Below the pieces are notes generated by a model. It searched no databases. It saw only the letters and a program-made list of their open reading frames with translations, and had not been told where the DNA came from. 64,000 nt of DNA from Erysipelotrichaceae bacterium (lineage in GTDB: Bacteria > Bacillota_I > Bacilli_A > Erysipelotrichales > Erysipelotrichaceae). The stretch is taken from assembly GCA_031272515.1 (NCBI GenBank), contig JAISTR010000009.1:1-64000 (forward strand). Direction: 5' to 3'. Below, in pieces: positions 16,241 to 25,303 of the stretch; position 1 is the first letter of the stretch; each line of letters starts with the position of its first letter. Position numbers and translations under genes: made by a program.

Positions 16241-18709
16241 ATGGAAAAACAAGTGGTAAGCGTACAGGGAATGACCTGTGCCGCCTGTGCCTCCCGCATC
16301 GAACGGGTGGTCCGCAAACTGCCGGGGATCGTGCAGGCCAATGTCAATCTGGCCAGTGAAAAACTGTTTGTGGAATTTGACGATGCAAGTCTCAAAATGA
16401 CGGATATTCAAAGTGCGGTGGAGAAAATCGGCTACAAGCTGCCTTTGCAAAAGGAAGCGGCAGCGGTGAGTATTCCCATCGGTGGCATGACCTGCGCTGC
16501 CTGTGCAGCGCGCATTGAGCGCGTTTTGCAAAAGCTTGACGGGGTCGAGTCTGCCAGTGTCAACTTGGCATCAGAGAAAGCCAGTGTGCATTATGATGCT
16601 GATAAGATCAAGCTTGCGGATTTGCGGGCGGCGATTGAAAAAGCCGGCTATAAGGCCTTGCGTATTTCGGTGGATAACAGGGCGGAGGAAGACCGCTTAC
16701 GCAAACAGAAGGAAATCGATACACTCTGGCATAAATTTATCATTGCGGCGATTTTTGCTGTGCCTTTGCTATATTTGGCGATGGCGCCGATGATTACGGT
16801 GGTGAAGCTGCCGTTTCCGGCTTTTCTGATGCCGATGCGCTATCCGCTGCGCTATGCCTTGGTGCAGCTGGCACTGGTGATTCCGATTGTGGCGGTGGGC
16901 TATAAATTCTATACTGTGGGCTTTAAGGCCTTGATTGCGGGCAGTCCCAACATGGACTCGCTGATTGCCATTGGCACCAGTGCGGCGATTTTATACAGCC
17001 TCTACAGTGTCTACCGGATTGCGGTACTCAATAAGCACATGGCAGTGGATTCGATGTACTTTGAGTCCGCCGGCGTGATTATCACCCTGATTCTATTGGG
17101 CAAGTCATTGGAGGCGCGCTCCAAGGGTAAAACCGGGGAGGCGATTAAGCGCTTAATGGGGCTGGCACCCAAGACCGCCATCCTTTTTACGGATGGCGAG
17201 GAAAAGGAAATTGCCATTGAAGAGGTACAGCCCGGGGATGTGCTTTTGGTCAAGCCGGGCACCAAGATTCCGGTGGATGGGATCGTACAAGAGGGCAGCT
17301 CTGCGGTCGATGAATCGATGTTGACCGGGGAGAGCATGCCGGTGGACAAGGCGAAAGGCGACAAGGTTTATGGGGCTACGCTCAATACCACCGGACGCTT
17401 AGTCTTTAAAGCCCAGAAGGTCGGGGCAGACACCGCTTTGGCCCAAATCATCCAGCTGGTGGAGGATGCCCAGGGCTCCAAAGCCCCGATTGCCGCTTTG
17501 GCGGACAAGGTCTCCGGCATCTTTGTGCCGGTGGTGACACTCATTGCGATTGTTGCCGGAATCGGCTGGTATCTCTATAACCAGAACCTGGAGTTTGCCC
17601 TGACCATCTTTATCTCGGTATTGGTGATTGCCTGTCCCTGTGCCTTGGGTTTGGCAACCCCGACCGCCATCATGGTGGCTACCGGCAAGGGTGCGGAAAA
17701 CGGGATCCTGTTTAAAAGCGGGGAAGCTTTGCAGCTGGCCCATCAGGTCAAGGAAATCGTCTTTGACAAGACTGGAACCATCACCGAAGGCAGGCCGGAG
17801 GTAACGGATATCATCCCGGCAGGCAAATTTGAACCGGACCAACTGCTGGCCCTGGTAGCTTCCAGCGAGCAGTCCTCTGAGCATCCTTTGGCCAAGGCGA
17901 TTGTGGCAAACGCAAATGACCGCGGTATAAGCTTAGAGCCGACCCAGGACTTTCTTTCGCTGACGGGGCTGGGCATCAAGGCGGTGATTGATGGACAGGA
18001 AGTTTTGGTCGGCAATGAAAACCTGATGAAGGAACATAAGATCAAACTGGGGAAACTCAGTGAGGCAAGCGTTACACTAAGCGGACAGGGCAAGACCGCT
18101 ATGTTTGCGGCTGTCGACAAAAAAGCGGCGGGCATTATTGCGGTGGCGGATGTCTTAAAACCCACAAGCCGTCTGGCTTTGAGTAAACTCCACGACATGG
18201 GGATTGGCACCGTCATGATTACCGGCGACAATCAGCGCACCGCCAGAGCCATAGCTTCGCTGGCTGGCATTGATGAGGTGCTGGCGGAAGTATTGCCCTC
18301 TGACAAGGCAAAACAGGTTGAGATGTTACAGAAGAAAGGCAACAAGATTGCCATGGTTGGGGATGGCATCAATGATGCGCCGGCTTTGGCGCAGTCCGAT
18401 GTCGGCATCGCCATCGGTTCGGGAACCGATGTGGCGATGGAGAGTGCGGATATCGTACTCATGCGCAGTGACCTCTTGGATGTGGTGACCGCGATTCAGC
18501 TTTCCAAACGGACGATGAACAACATCGTGCAGAATCTCTTCTGGGCGTTTGGCTACAATGTCATCGGCATTCCGATTGCGGCCGGACTGCTCTATGCCTT
18601 TGGCGGACCCTTGTTGAATCCGATCTTTGCGGCGGCAGCGATGTCCTTGAGTTCGGTGTCGGTCTTGACCAATGCGCTAAGGTTAAGAAGGTTTAAAGCA
18701 GCTAAATAA
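16241..18709 (+). CDS. copA: Copper-exporting P1B-type ATPase
   Basis: Pumps Cu(I) out of the cytoplasm at the cost of ATP. The 822 residues contain two N-terminal metal-binding domains (GMTCAAC with Cys13/Cys16 and Cys85/Cys88), about eight membrane helices, the ion-channel CPC motif at 465-467, the phosphorylation motif DKTGT (Asp509), the SEHPL nucleotide-binding motif and [10 protein letters not shown] in the hinge. CPC together with two HMA domains points to copper rather than zinc or cadmium. The ribosome binding site GAGGGA precedes the ATG. Forms a copper module with the two genes to its left. Confidence 0.93.
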   Translation: MEKQVVSVQGMTCAACASRIERVVRKLPGIVQANVNLASEKLFVEFDDASLKMTDIQSAVEKIGYKLPLQKEAAAVSIPIGGMTCAACAARIERVLQKLDGVESASVNLASEKASVHYDADKIKLADLRAAIEKAGYKALRISVDNRAEEDRLRKQKEIDTLWHKFIIAAIFAVPLLYLAMAPMITVVKLPFPAFLMPMRYPLRYALVQLALVIPIVAVGYKFYTVGFKALIAGSPNMDSLIAIGTSAAILYSLYSVYRIAVLNKHMAVDSMYFESAGVIITLILLGKSLEARSKGKTGEAIKRLMGLAPKTAILFTDGEEKEIAIEEVQPGDVLLVKPGTKIPVDGIVQEGSSAVDESMLTGESMPVDKAKGDKVYGATLNTTGRLVFKAQKVGADTALAQIIQLVEDAQGSKAPIAALADKVSGIFVPVVTLIAIVAGIGWYLYNQNLEFALTIFISVLVIACPCALGLATPTAIMVATGKGAENGILFKSGEALQLAHQVKEIVFDKTGTITEGRPEVTDIIPAGKFEPDQLLALVASSEQSSEHPLAKAIVANANDRGISLEPTQDFLSLTGLGIKAVIDGQEVLVGNENLMKEHKIKLGKLSEASVTLSGQGKTAMFAAVDKKAAGIIAVADVLKPTSRLALSKLHDMGIGTVMITGDNQRTARAIASLAGIDEVLAEVLPSDKAKQVEMLQKKGNKIAMVGDGINDAPALAQSDVGIAIGSGTDVAMESADIVLMRSDLLDVVTAIQLSKRTMNNIVQNLFWAFGYNVIGIPIAAGLLYAFGGPLLNPIFAAAAMSLSSVSVLTNALRLRRFKAAK

Positions 18710-18759
18710 GAATGTTTGAAGATAAGGCTTGTTTACAGTCAAGCTGAATCTTCGTGAAG

Positions 18760-18797
18760 ACACGCTTTTTAATACAGTCAGGAAAGCGTGTTTTTTT
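18760..18797 (+). terminator. Terminator after copA
   Basis: ACACGCTTT pairs with AAAGCGTGT over a 14-base loop, followed by T7. Confidence 0.85.
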
Positions 18798-18873
18798 AAT
18801 TGTGGCAAAATCGGGAAAAAGATATGGCACAAGTAGCTTAAAAAAAGCAAAAAAAAGATTGAGAGGTAAAAAC

Positions 18874-20094
18874 ATGAACGAACAAATTTATGATGAGTTC
18901 CAAAGCGAAAAGAGCGTTTCTGAAAACGAAGTGCAGGCAAGGCAAAGTGAAACCCTTGCAAAACCAATCTTGCAAAGAACAAAAAGAAAGAAAAGCTTAA
19001 GGGCAGGTGCTATTGCTGCCATCATTGCCCTGTGTATTATCAGCGGTGGGATTGGCGGCGGTTTGGCTTTGATGTTAAGCAAAAACGGGCAAAAGGCTGT
19101 CGTACCGGATACGGTGATCATCACCAACGGCACCTCCACGGTTGAGGTGGTCAATGTTTCAGTGGAAACCGGAACCATTCTCAGTGTTCCGGAAATTGCC
19201 GCCAAGGTCACACCCGCAATCGTCTGCATTGATGTGAATATCACCAGTGTTGACCACTTTGGCAGAACCAGCGAAAGTGCTGGCAGCGGGTCGGGAATCC
19301 TGATCAGTGAGGATGGTTACATTTTGACCAACAACCATGTGGTTGAAGGGGCAAGCGCCATTACCGTCACCCTTGCCACTGGCAAGGAATATACAGCCGT
19401 GTTAATCGGTGCAGACAGCCAGACTGATTTGGCAGTGCTGAAAATTGATGACACCAATCTCCCTTATGCGATCCTGGGGGATTCGGACAGCCTGCAGACA
19501 GGGGATTTGGCGGTCGCCATCGGCAACCCCCTGGGGGAATTGGCCAACACCGTAACCACCGGCATTATCAGTGCCACCGACCGGGAGATCACGATAGATG
19601 ATGAAACGATGAATCTCTTGCAGACGGACGCAGCCATCAATCCGGGCAATTCCGGTGGGGCTTTGTGCAATCAGTATGGTGAGGTGATTGGGGTGGTCAA
19701 TGCCAAGACTTCCGCCTCCGGCATTGAAGGCTTGGGCTTTGCGATTCCCATCAACGATGTGAAAGCGGTCATTGGCGATCTTATTGAAAACGGCTATGTG
19801 TCCGACCGTGCCAGCATCGGCATCTCCGTTCAGGAGGTCACTGAGCAAACCGCTTCCTTTTATCATAGCGAAGCGGGAGTCTATGTCACGGCTGTGATTG
19901 AAGGCGGGGCGGCGGACCTGGCCGGCGTGAAGTCCGGTGACTTGATTGTGTCACTGGATGGACAGGCGGTGGATTCAGTCGCGGTACTAAAGGCCATCAA
20001 GGAAAACCACAGCCCAAATGACAAACTGGAATTGGTCGTCAAGCGTGATGGAAAGACATTGACTTTAGAGATTACCCTGCAGGAAGAGAAATAG
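18874..20094 (+). CDS. htrA: HtrA/DegP-like membrane-anchored serine protease
   Basis: Protein quality-control protease at the outer face of the membrane. The 406 residues begin with a charged cytoplasmic tail, one membrane anchor (about 44-68) and then a trypsin-like domain with the triad His155 (TNNHVV), Asp185 (QTDLAV) and Ser260 (GNSGGAL). A PDZ domain closes the protein (AGVKSGDLIVSLDGQAV). The start is the ATG after GAGAGG; upstream in-frame ATGs fall in the copA terminator. Such genes are commonly induced by envelope stress; no regulator site is recognised here. Confidence 0.92.
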   Translation: MNEQIYDEFQSEKSVSENEVQARQSETLAKPILQRTKRKKSLRAGAIAAIIALCIISGGIGGGLALMLSKNGQKAVVPDTVIITNGTSTVEVVNVSVETGTILSVPEIAAKVTPAIVCIDVNITSVDHFGRTSESAGSGSGILISEDGYILTNNHVVEGASAITVTLATGKEYTAVLIGADSQTDLAVLKIDDTNLPYAILGDSDSLQTGDLAVAIGNPLGELANTVTTGIISATDREITIDDETMNLLQTDAAINPGNSGGALCNQYGEVIGVVNAKTSASGIEGLGFAIPINDVKAVIGDLIENGYVSDRASIGISVQEVTEQTASFYHSEAGVYVTAVIEGGAADLAGVKSGDLIVSLDGQAVDSVAVLKAIKENHSPNDKLELVVKRDGKTLTLEITLQEEK

Positions 20095-20242
20095 GGTTAT
20101 AAAGGTTTAATGCTTCTGTAAAATCAGGAAAAATTGGTACACCTTGTATTCCTGCTCTTTCTTTGCCATAATGACAATAATTTTAATCCGCAGGCAAATC
20201 TGCACGAATGTTATCATTGCAGAGAAGGGGGTGAGTGTTTGC

Positions 20243-21301
20243 ATGGATTACCAAGCTGTAATAGAGCGCATCAAAGAGAAACTGCCCAAAACCAAAGAGT
20301 ATATCCTCGCCGACAATCATCTGGAATGGGATTGGGTATATGAGTTCCCCCTGCCGGCAAGAGAAGAGGAGATCGTCAAGACCGAAGAACGCCTGAAAAT
20401 CGCGATTCCCGCGGCGCTAAGAGCCTACTATGGCGGGATAGCCAATGGCGGACCGGGTCCCGGTTACGGGATGTATCCCCTGGATAAGCTTTGGGTGATA
20501 GAGGGCTATGAGTTAAGTCAGGATCCCTTGCCCCAATGCAAAACCTTGATGAAACGATTAAGCCGCAAAGAAGGAAATTCCTATCAAGCGCTTTGCTTTT
20601 TGACGCAAGGGGATGCCTATGATGTGAGCTGTCTATTGGAAGGGCCCGATCAGGGTAAGATTGTCATGAGCTGTGATGAAGAGCCCTACCTGATGGCAGC
20701 GGATGAGAATTTTCTGGACTGGTATGAGCGCTGGATTGATGAAATGCTTGCAGGGTTTGATATGAATCTGTACCCCGACCGCTACAAAGGCAGCCAGGAG
20801 GAGTTAATCCGTCTATTTAAAGACAATCAGTCAGATGAAAAAGTACAACAACAGATTCTCTTGAGCCTGAACCGCTATCCCAATTTGCTTCCGGACACCT
20901 TCACTTTTTATCTTTCGTTACTCTTTGACAGCCGGTTTGCGGATAAAACCGGGTATTACCTTTTTGTCCGCGGAATTCCGCAGGGCCGCCAACATATTGT
21001 CTCCATGTTAATAAGCAGTGACAAAGAAAAAAAAGACAGGGCGATGACCTATCTGATCTGGGCTGCACAGCACGGCTGGGGCTTGCGGGAATGGTTGATG
21101 CTTTTAAATGAACCGGAAATCAAAGAAGACGAAACCCTGTCGAAAGAGATACTGCTTAAATTAAAAGACTGGTACGCCCAGCATGTAAAAACCCTGCAGT
21201 TTATCATGTCCCAGGCCAAGAGAATTGATCCCAGTACCGAAGAACAGCTTGAACAAAGCAAACAGCTCGCTTTGAAATTCAAGGAATACCTGGCAAAATA
21301 A
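20243..21301 (+). CDS. SMI1/KNR4 (SUKH) domain protein
   Basis: A 352-residue soluble protein whose first 175 residues match the SUKH fold: the entry helix LPAREEEIVKTEERL, the AYYGGIANGGPGPGYG turn and the closing motif FLDWYERWIDEML. SUKH proteins often act as immunity proteins against secreted toxins or as general protein-interaction modules. The C-terminal half is helical with no clear family. No toxin gene is adjacent, so an immunity role is unsupported here. The start follows AAGGGGGTGA. The stop is embedded in the bidirectional terminator shared with pyrR. Confidence 0.7.
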   Translation: MDYQAVIERIKEKLPKTKEYILADNHLEWDWVYEFPLPAREEEIVKTEERLKIAIPAALRAYYGGIANGGPGPGYGMYPLDKLWVIEGYELSQDPLPQCKTLMKRLSRKEGNSYQALCFLTQGDAYDVSCLLEGPDQGKIVMSCDEEPYLMAADENFLDWYERWIDEMLAGFDMNLYPDRYKGSQEELIRLFKDNQSDEKVQQQILLSLNRYPNLLPDTFTFYLSLLFDSRFADKTGYYLFVRGIPQGRQHIVSMLISSDKEKKDRAMTYLIWAAQHGWGLREWLMLLNEPEIKEDETLSKEILLKLKDWYAQHVKTLQFIMSQAKRIDPSTEEQLEQSKQLALKFKEYLAK

Positions 21302-21325
21302 AACCGGAGACCAACCTCCGGTTTT
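21300..21325. terminator. Bidirectional terminator
   Basis: AAAACCGGAG and CTCCGGTTTT form a 10-bp stem with a 6-base loop and A/T tracts on both sides. It serves the convergent SUKH and pyrR genes and overlaps the pyrR stop codon. Confidence 0.88.
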
Positions 21326-21840
21326 TATAACAATATGGCTTCTTCCGCGTTATCGCATTCCTTCAGGTGCAGCTTGACTTCCTCACTTTTGGCCGTGGGG
21401 ATGTTTTTTCCGACATAATCAGCGCGGATCGGCAGTTCCCGGTGACCGCGGTCAATTAATACCGCGAGTTGAATCTGGCGGGGGCGGCCGATGCTCAAAA
21501 TACCGGTAAGGGCTGCCCGGACCGTCCGGCCTTTAAAAAGCACATCATCCACCAGCACCACAATCTTGTCTTCAATATCAACTTTGGCGAAATTGAGGGC
21601 AGGGGAGACTTCCGGCTGCTTTAAATCATCGCGCCAGGGACGGATGTCCAGCTCAAAGACCGGGACCATACTGCCCTCAAAGCTCAGGATATTGGTGCCA
21701 ATCCGCTTGGCTAAGTAGGCTCCTCTGGTCTTGATGCCAAAGAGTACCAAATCATTGACACCTTTATTGCGCTCCAGGATTTCATGGGTGATGCGGGTCA
21801 GGGAGCGGGTGATGCTGGTTTCATCCATCAGTACTTTCAT
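21325..21840 (-). CDS. pyrR: Pyrimidine operon attenuator / uracil phosphoribosyltransferase PyrR
   Basis: PyrR binds pyr mRNA leaders when UMP is plentiful and causes termination; many members also make UMP from uracil and PRPP. The 171 residues show the type I phosphoribosyltransferase fold with the PRPP loop VVLVDDVLFKGRTVRAAL and GIKTRGAYLAKRI. The length is typical. It stands alone between SUKH and mutY; no pyr biosynthesis gene is in the window, so its targets lie elsewhere. Confidence 0.92.
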   Translation of the reverse strand: MKVLMDETSITRSLTRITHEILERNKGVNDLVLFGIKTRGAYLAKRIGTNILSFEGSMVPVFELDIRPWRDDLKQPEVSPALNFAKVDIEDKIVVLVDDVLFKGRTVRAALTGILSIGRPRQIQLAVLIDRGHRELPIRADYVGKNIPTAKSEEVKLHLKECDNAEEAILL

Positions 21841-21902
21841 AAATCATTCCTCTTAGCGCCATTATATCACGGTGGTACAATGTTTAAGGAAAGAAGGAAA
21901 CC

Positions 21903-23741
21903 ATGAAGGTCAAAGCCATCGTCTGTGATCTCGACAATACCCTGCTCAACGATAAAAAGCGCTTGAGCCCCAACAGTCACTATGCGCTTCGCCAGGCTTT
22001 AAATCATGGGATTGCGGTGATTGTTGCCAGCGCCCGCTCCTATGGCGAGGTCAAGAAGTTCTTGCCGCAAGACATTTTCAGGCAAATCCATTTCTGCCTT
22101 CTCAATGGGACCTGGGTGAGAGTCATTGGGAAAAAACCGGTACCCTTCACCCTGTCTTTGAAGCAATCAAAGAAGGTTGTGGAAATCCTCTGGCCGCTCG
22201 ATATTGCCTTTCACTACGAAATCGGGGATGAGGTTTTTGCGAATCCCTTGGATTATCAATTGCACCTTGAGCGCAAAAAGCTTTTTCCCAAGCGCGATCA
22301 GCGCCGTTTCCACTTATGCACTAAAGCGGATTGTTTGAAGCTTCGTGCCGGCAAGATTCAATGCCGGTCTGTAGAACACTATGATTCTTTAAAAGAAAAA
22401 CTCAAGGGACTCATGCAAGTGTTCATCGTGGATGGCGGACGCAGTCTTTCCCTGATTCCAACAAACGCTGATAAAGGCAAGGGGGTCAGTTATCTCTTGA
22501 AGCAATTGGACATTTTGGAAGTGGAGGCAATTGTCTTTGGGGATGACAACAATGACCTGCCGATGTTTTTGGATGGCTTTTACAAGGTGGCGATGGGCAA
22601 TGCGGTTGCCGCTTTGAAAGAGGCTGCTGATGCGGTCTGTGAAGATTATATGCATGATGGGATCTATCATGAATTGGTGCGGATGAAGGCGATTGAACCA
22701 AATCCGATGTACGCTCTCTGGCAAAATCTAGAGCCCTGGTATCAACAAAACCGGCGCGCTCTGCCTTTTCGAAGTGACCCAACCCCCTATCACATCTGGG
22801 TGAGTGAGATCATGCTGCAGCAGACCCGGGTGAGTGCGGTTTTGCCTTTCTACCAACGTTTCCTTGAAAGTTTGCCGGATATACAAAGTTTGGCAGAAGC
22901 GGATTTGGCGCTTTTGTATAAGCTGTGGGAAGGGCTGGGTTACTACAGCCGGGTTATCAACATGCAAAAGAGCGCGAAACTTCTTGAACAATATCATCAG
23001 GGCACACTTCCGGATGAATATGATGATTTAATTTGTTTGCCGGGGATTGGGGACTATACCGCCTGTGCGATTCTCTCGATTGCCTTTAATAAGCCAGCGG
23101 TTTGTGTGGATGGCAACATCGCCCGGGTGATGGCCAGGGTACTAAAAGAGGAATTGCCAATCCAGGATAAAAGTACCAAAGACTACTTCAAAGAACAGCT
23201 GGCTCTGGCCTTGCCAGAGATGAAGCCGGGGGATTTCAACCAGGCATTAATGGAACTGGGTGCCTTAATCTGCCTGCCCGGCGGTCAGCCGCTTTGTACA
23301 AAGTGCCCCTTGGCTAAACTCTGTCTGGCTTATCAACAAAAAACACAAAGTGATTATCCCACTAAGAAAAAAGAAAAGAAAAAACCGGAGGAGTGGCTTA
23401 GTGTGGTGATATTGTCCTGTAGGGATCGCTACTACCTTGAAAAAAGGGAGAATCCGGGGGTGCTGCATGGACTTTATCAATGGTGCAACTATCCGGGAAG
23501 GCTGACCCAAAAAGAGCTGAAAGAAAAACTGGAGGCGGATGGTTTTTCGGTTTTGGGCATAAAAAATGCCGGAGTAGTCCGGCATGTGTTCACCCATAAG
23601 ATTTGGATGATCGAGGTATATTATTCAGAATGTGCGGAGAATGGATCTCATCGGGGTGGGGCGTGGAGTACCAGGGAGGAAATAAGAGAGTACTATGCTT
23701 TACCAACCGCTTTTATGCGGTGTTGGGATCTGTCAGAGTAA
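21903..23741 (+). CDS. mutY: Fusion of Cof-type HAD phosphatase and adenine DNA glycosylase MutY
   Basis: One uninterrupted 612-codon frame encodes two enzymes. Residues 1-265 are a Cof-like HAD-IIB phosphatase (CDLDNTLL with catalytic Asp, FGDDNNDLPMF). Residues from about 269 are MutY, which removes adenine opposite 8-oxoguanine: SEIMLQQTRV with the catalytic Glu, helix-hairpin-helix LPGIGDYTA, VCVDGNIARV with the catalytic Asp, an iron-sulfur loop and a C-terminal Nudix-like domain. The iron-sulfur spacing is Cx7Cx2Cx5C, one residue longer than the usual Cx6. The start follows AGAAGG. No convincing ribosome binding site precedes the MutY half, so I read it as one chain. Confidence 0.9.
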   Translation: MKVKAIVCDLDNTLLNDKKRLSPNSHYALRQALNHGIAVIVASARSYGEVKKFLPQDIFRQIHFCLLNGTWVRVIGKKPVPFTLSLKQSKKVVEILWPLDIAFHYEIGDEVFANPLDYQLHLERKKLFPKRDQRRFHLCTKADCLKLRAGKIQCRSVEHYDSLKEKLKGLMQVFIVDGGRSLSLIPTNADKGKGVSYLLKQLDILEVEAIVFGDDNNDLPMFLDGFYKVAMGNAVAALKEAADAVCEDYMHDGIYHELVRMKAIEPNPMYALWQNLEPWYQQNRRALPFRSDPTPYHIWVSEIMLQQTRVSAVLPFYQRFLESLPDIQSLAEADLALLYKLWEGLGYYSRVINMQKSAKLLEQYHQGTLPDEYDDLICLPGIGDYTACAILSIAFNKPAVCVDGNIARVMARVLKEELPIQDKSTKDYFKEQLALALPEMKPGDFNQALMELGALICLPGGQPLCTKCPLAKLCLAYQQKTQSDYPTKKKEKKKPEEWLSVVILSCRDRYYLEKRENPGVLHGLYQWCNYPGRLTQKELKEKLEADGFSVLGIKNAGVVRHVFTHKIWMIEVYYSECAENGSHRGGAWSTREEIREYYALPTAFMRCWDLSE

Positions 23742-23742
23742 A

Positions 23743-23961
23743 TCAATCTTCTTTTTTCGCAACCCAAATGCGCATCAGCAATAAACTTCCAGATAAAACT
23801 ACTAACAGCGAATAGCCTTCGATGGAGTCAGTTACACCTGCGGCTACGATTTGCTGCTCAATGCTGGCGACAGGAGCGGCTGCCGCCGTTATACATAAGA
23901 GAGACAAAGATGCGAAACCGATGAATAATGTTGAAATCCAATGAAACAGTTTTCTCTTCAC
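23743..23961 (-). CDS. Small secreted or membrane protein, unknown
   Basis: A 72-residue product with a GTG start eight bases behind GAGGAGG; the longer in-frame version has no binding site. It shows a hydrophobic signal-like segment ending in AAAAPVAS (residues 10-30), a short polar middle, and a second membrane segment (about 50-66, YSLLVVLSGSLLLMRIW) before a charged tail WVAKKED. No family recognised. The stop is almost back to back with that of the HAD-MutY gene. Confidence 0.55.
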   Translation of the reverse strand: MKRKLFHWISTLFIGFASLSLLCITAAAAPVASIEQQIVAAGVTDSIEGYSLLVVLSGSLLLMRIWVAKKED

Positions 23962-24052
23962 AAACGCTACCTCCTCAAGTGATAAGCTAAGGCGATTGTA
24001 CCGTTTGCAATACTTTGAAACAAGAGCAAAAGTGCCCATAATATCAAAAACC

Positions 24053-24089
24053 TGTGGGAAGGGCGTGTGAAATTGTCGATGTTCCCACA
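24053..24089. repeat. Inverted repeat in the 23962-24294 gap
   Basis: TGTGGGAA and TTCCCACA are 21 bases apart, about 90 bases upstream of the small secreted-protein gene. It may be an operator or leader hairpin. The rest of this gap holds no supported gene. Confidence 0.35.
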
Positions 24090-24294
24090 ATCACATGAAA
24101 TCGCCCAAAAAGCGGAATAAATGTCAAGTATTCTTGGGAATTGTCAAAGCGATATCACACCGATAAACCGCCGCAATCACATAAAGTGAAGCGGCAATGC
24201 CTGCTGTATGGTACGCCTTTGTGAATCAGGGGTATGATAGAATAAGCGGAAAGAAGAAGAATTCAAGCAGACATCTGTTTGCAGGGAGGCAGTT

Positions 24295-24747
24295 ATGAAC
24301 CTTATAAAATATTTCAGCTTAGTAATCGTCAACACCATCATCGGCTGGCTGGGATGGCTGATGCTGCAAAGTGATGCGCTTTTACGGCCAACTGTACTCA
24401 TCGTTTTCATGCATCTCTTTGCGGCCTGTCTAATCGCCCGCTTTTTAAAGCCACAACAGATCAAAACCGCAATCCTGATCAACTTCATCGTGCATCTGTT
24501 GCTGTTTGCCGGGTTTATTTGGCTGCCCAATCATTTTGATATGCTGGTTGCGGCTTTGGCCTATGGCGGATTCTTTGAATTGGGCATGGTTCTCTCAGAG
24601 ATGATTGCGGCAATCATCCAGAATTTCTATCCAATAAAAAGCGAAAGCTTCGGTTATTGGGTAGTTCTGTTTTTCAGTCTGGCAGTTCCTTTGGGGTATT
24701 TAGCCATTCAGAAATTAGCGGACCGGCTTTTGTCAGTGAAGCAATAA
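24295..24747 (+). CDS. Four-helix integral membrane protein, unknown
   Basis: A 150-residue, very hydrophobic protein with about four membrane segments (near 5-25, 32-50, 58-100 and 120-142) and short loops, ending in a basic tail. No motif suggests a transporter family. It has GGGAGG before the ATG and stands as a single gene between a divergent small protein and the cupin operon. Confidence 0.6.
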   Translation: MNLIKYFSLVIVNTIIGWLGWLMLQSDALLRPTVLIVFMHLFAACLIARFLKPQQIKTAILINFIVHLLLFAGFIWLPNHFDMLVAALAYGGFFELGMVLSEMIAAIIQNFYPIKSESFGYWVVLFFSLAVPLGYLAIQKLADRLLSVKQ

Positions 24748-24838
24748 ACGGTGTTCTGATTCAAGTGGTCTGTTTGCGGTTCTTTCTGCCTTGTCTTTTA
24801 AAGCGTTGTATACTAAAGAGAGCGGAGGAGTAAAAAAT

Positions 24839-25303
24839 ATGGCGAAAATAACGAAGACAACCTATCAGAAGTCATCCATGTTTCATGAGTGTGAGCATCC
24901 GGATTTTGAGTACTATGCCAAGTATCTGATTGCTCCGGGTGTGCCGGACTTCAAGGGCGCCCTCTATGTAATTCCGCCTGGCAAGAAAAACTATCCCTAT
25001 CACTGGCATACCAGCAATCAGGAAGCCTACTACATTATCAAAGGGACTGGGGAACTCAGAACCCCAAAGGGCTGGCAGAAAGTAGGGCCTGGGGACTTTG
25101 TGACCTTTGCGGCCGGGGAAGAGGGGGCGCATCAGATGCGCAACCCGGATGAAAAAGAGGACCTGGTGTACTTTGATATCGACACCAAAAATGATTTGGA
25201 TGTCTGTGTCTATCCGGATTCGCACAAGGTAGGGGTTTGGGGGAAGAAAATCAACCGGATTTTTGATTTCAATCAAACCAAGGAGTATTATGACGACGAA
25301 TAA
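24839..25303 (+). CDS. Cupin-domain metal-binding protein
   Basis: A 154-residue single-domain cupin. The first cupin motif gives likely metal ligands in YHWHTSNQEAYY and the second ends in HQMRNPDE. Such proteins are sugar-phosphate isomerases, dioxygenases or small-molecule binders; the exact role cannot be told. The start follows GGAGG; it overlaps the next gene by 14 bases, suggesting coupled function with the aminotransferase. Confidence 0.8.
   Translation: MAKITKTTYQKSSMFHECEHPDFEYYAKYLIAPGVPDFKGALYVIPPGKKNYPYHWHTSNQEAYYIIKGTGELRTPKGWQKVGPGDFVTFAAGEEGAHQMRNPDEKEDLVYFDIDTKNDLDVCVYPDSHKVGVWGKKINRIFDFNQTKEYYDDE

Noticed and set aside
20243-21301. Toxin-immunity pair centred on the SUKH protein
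   Set aside because: No secreted toxin, secretion gene or second immunity gene is adjacent.
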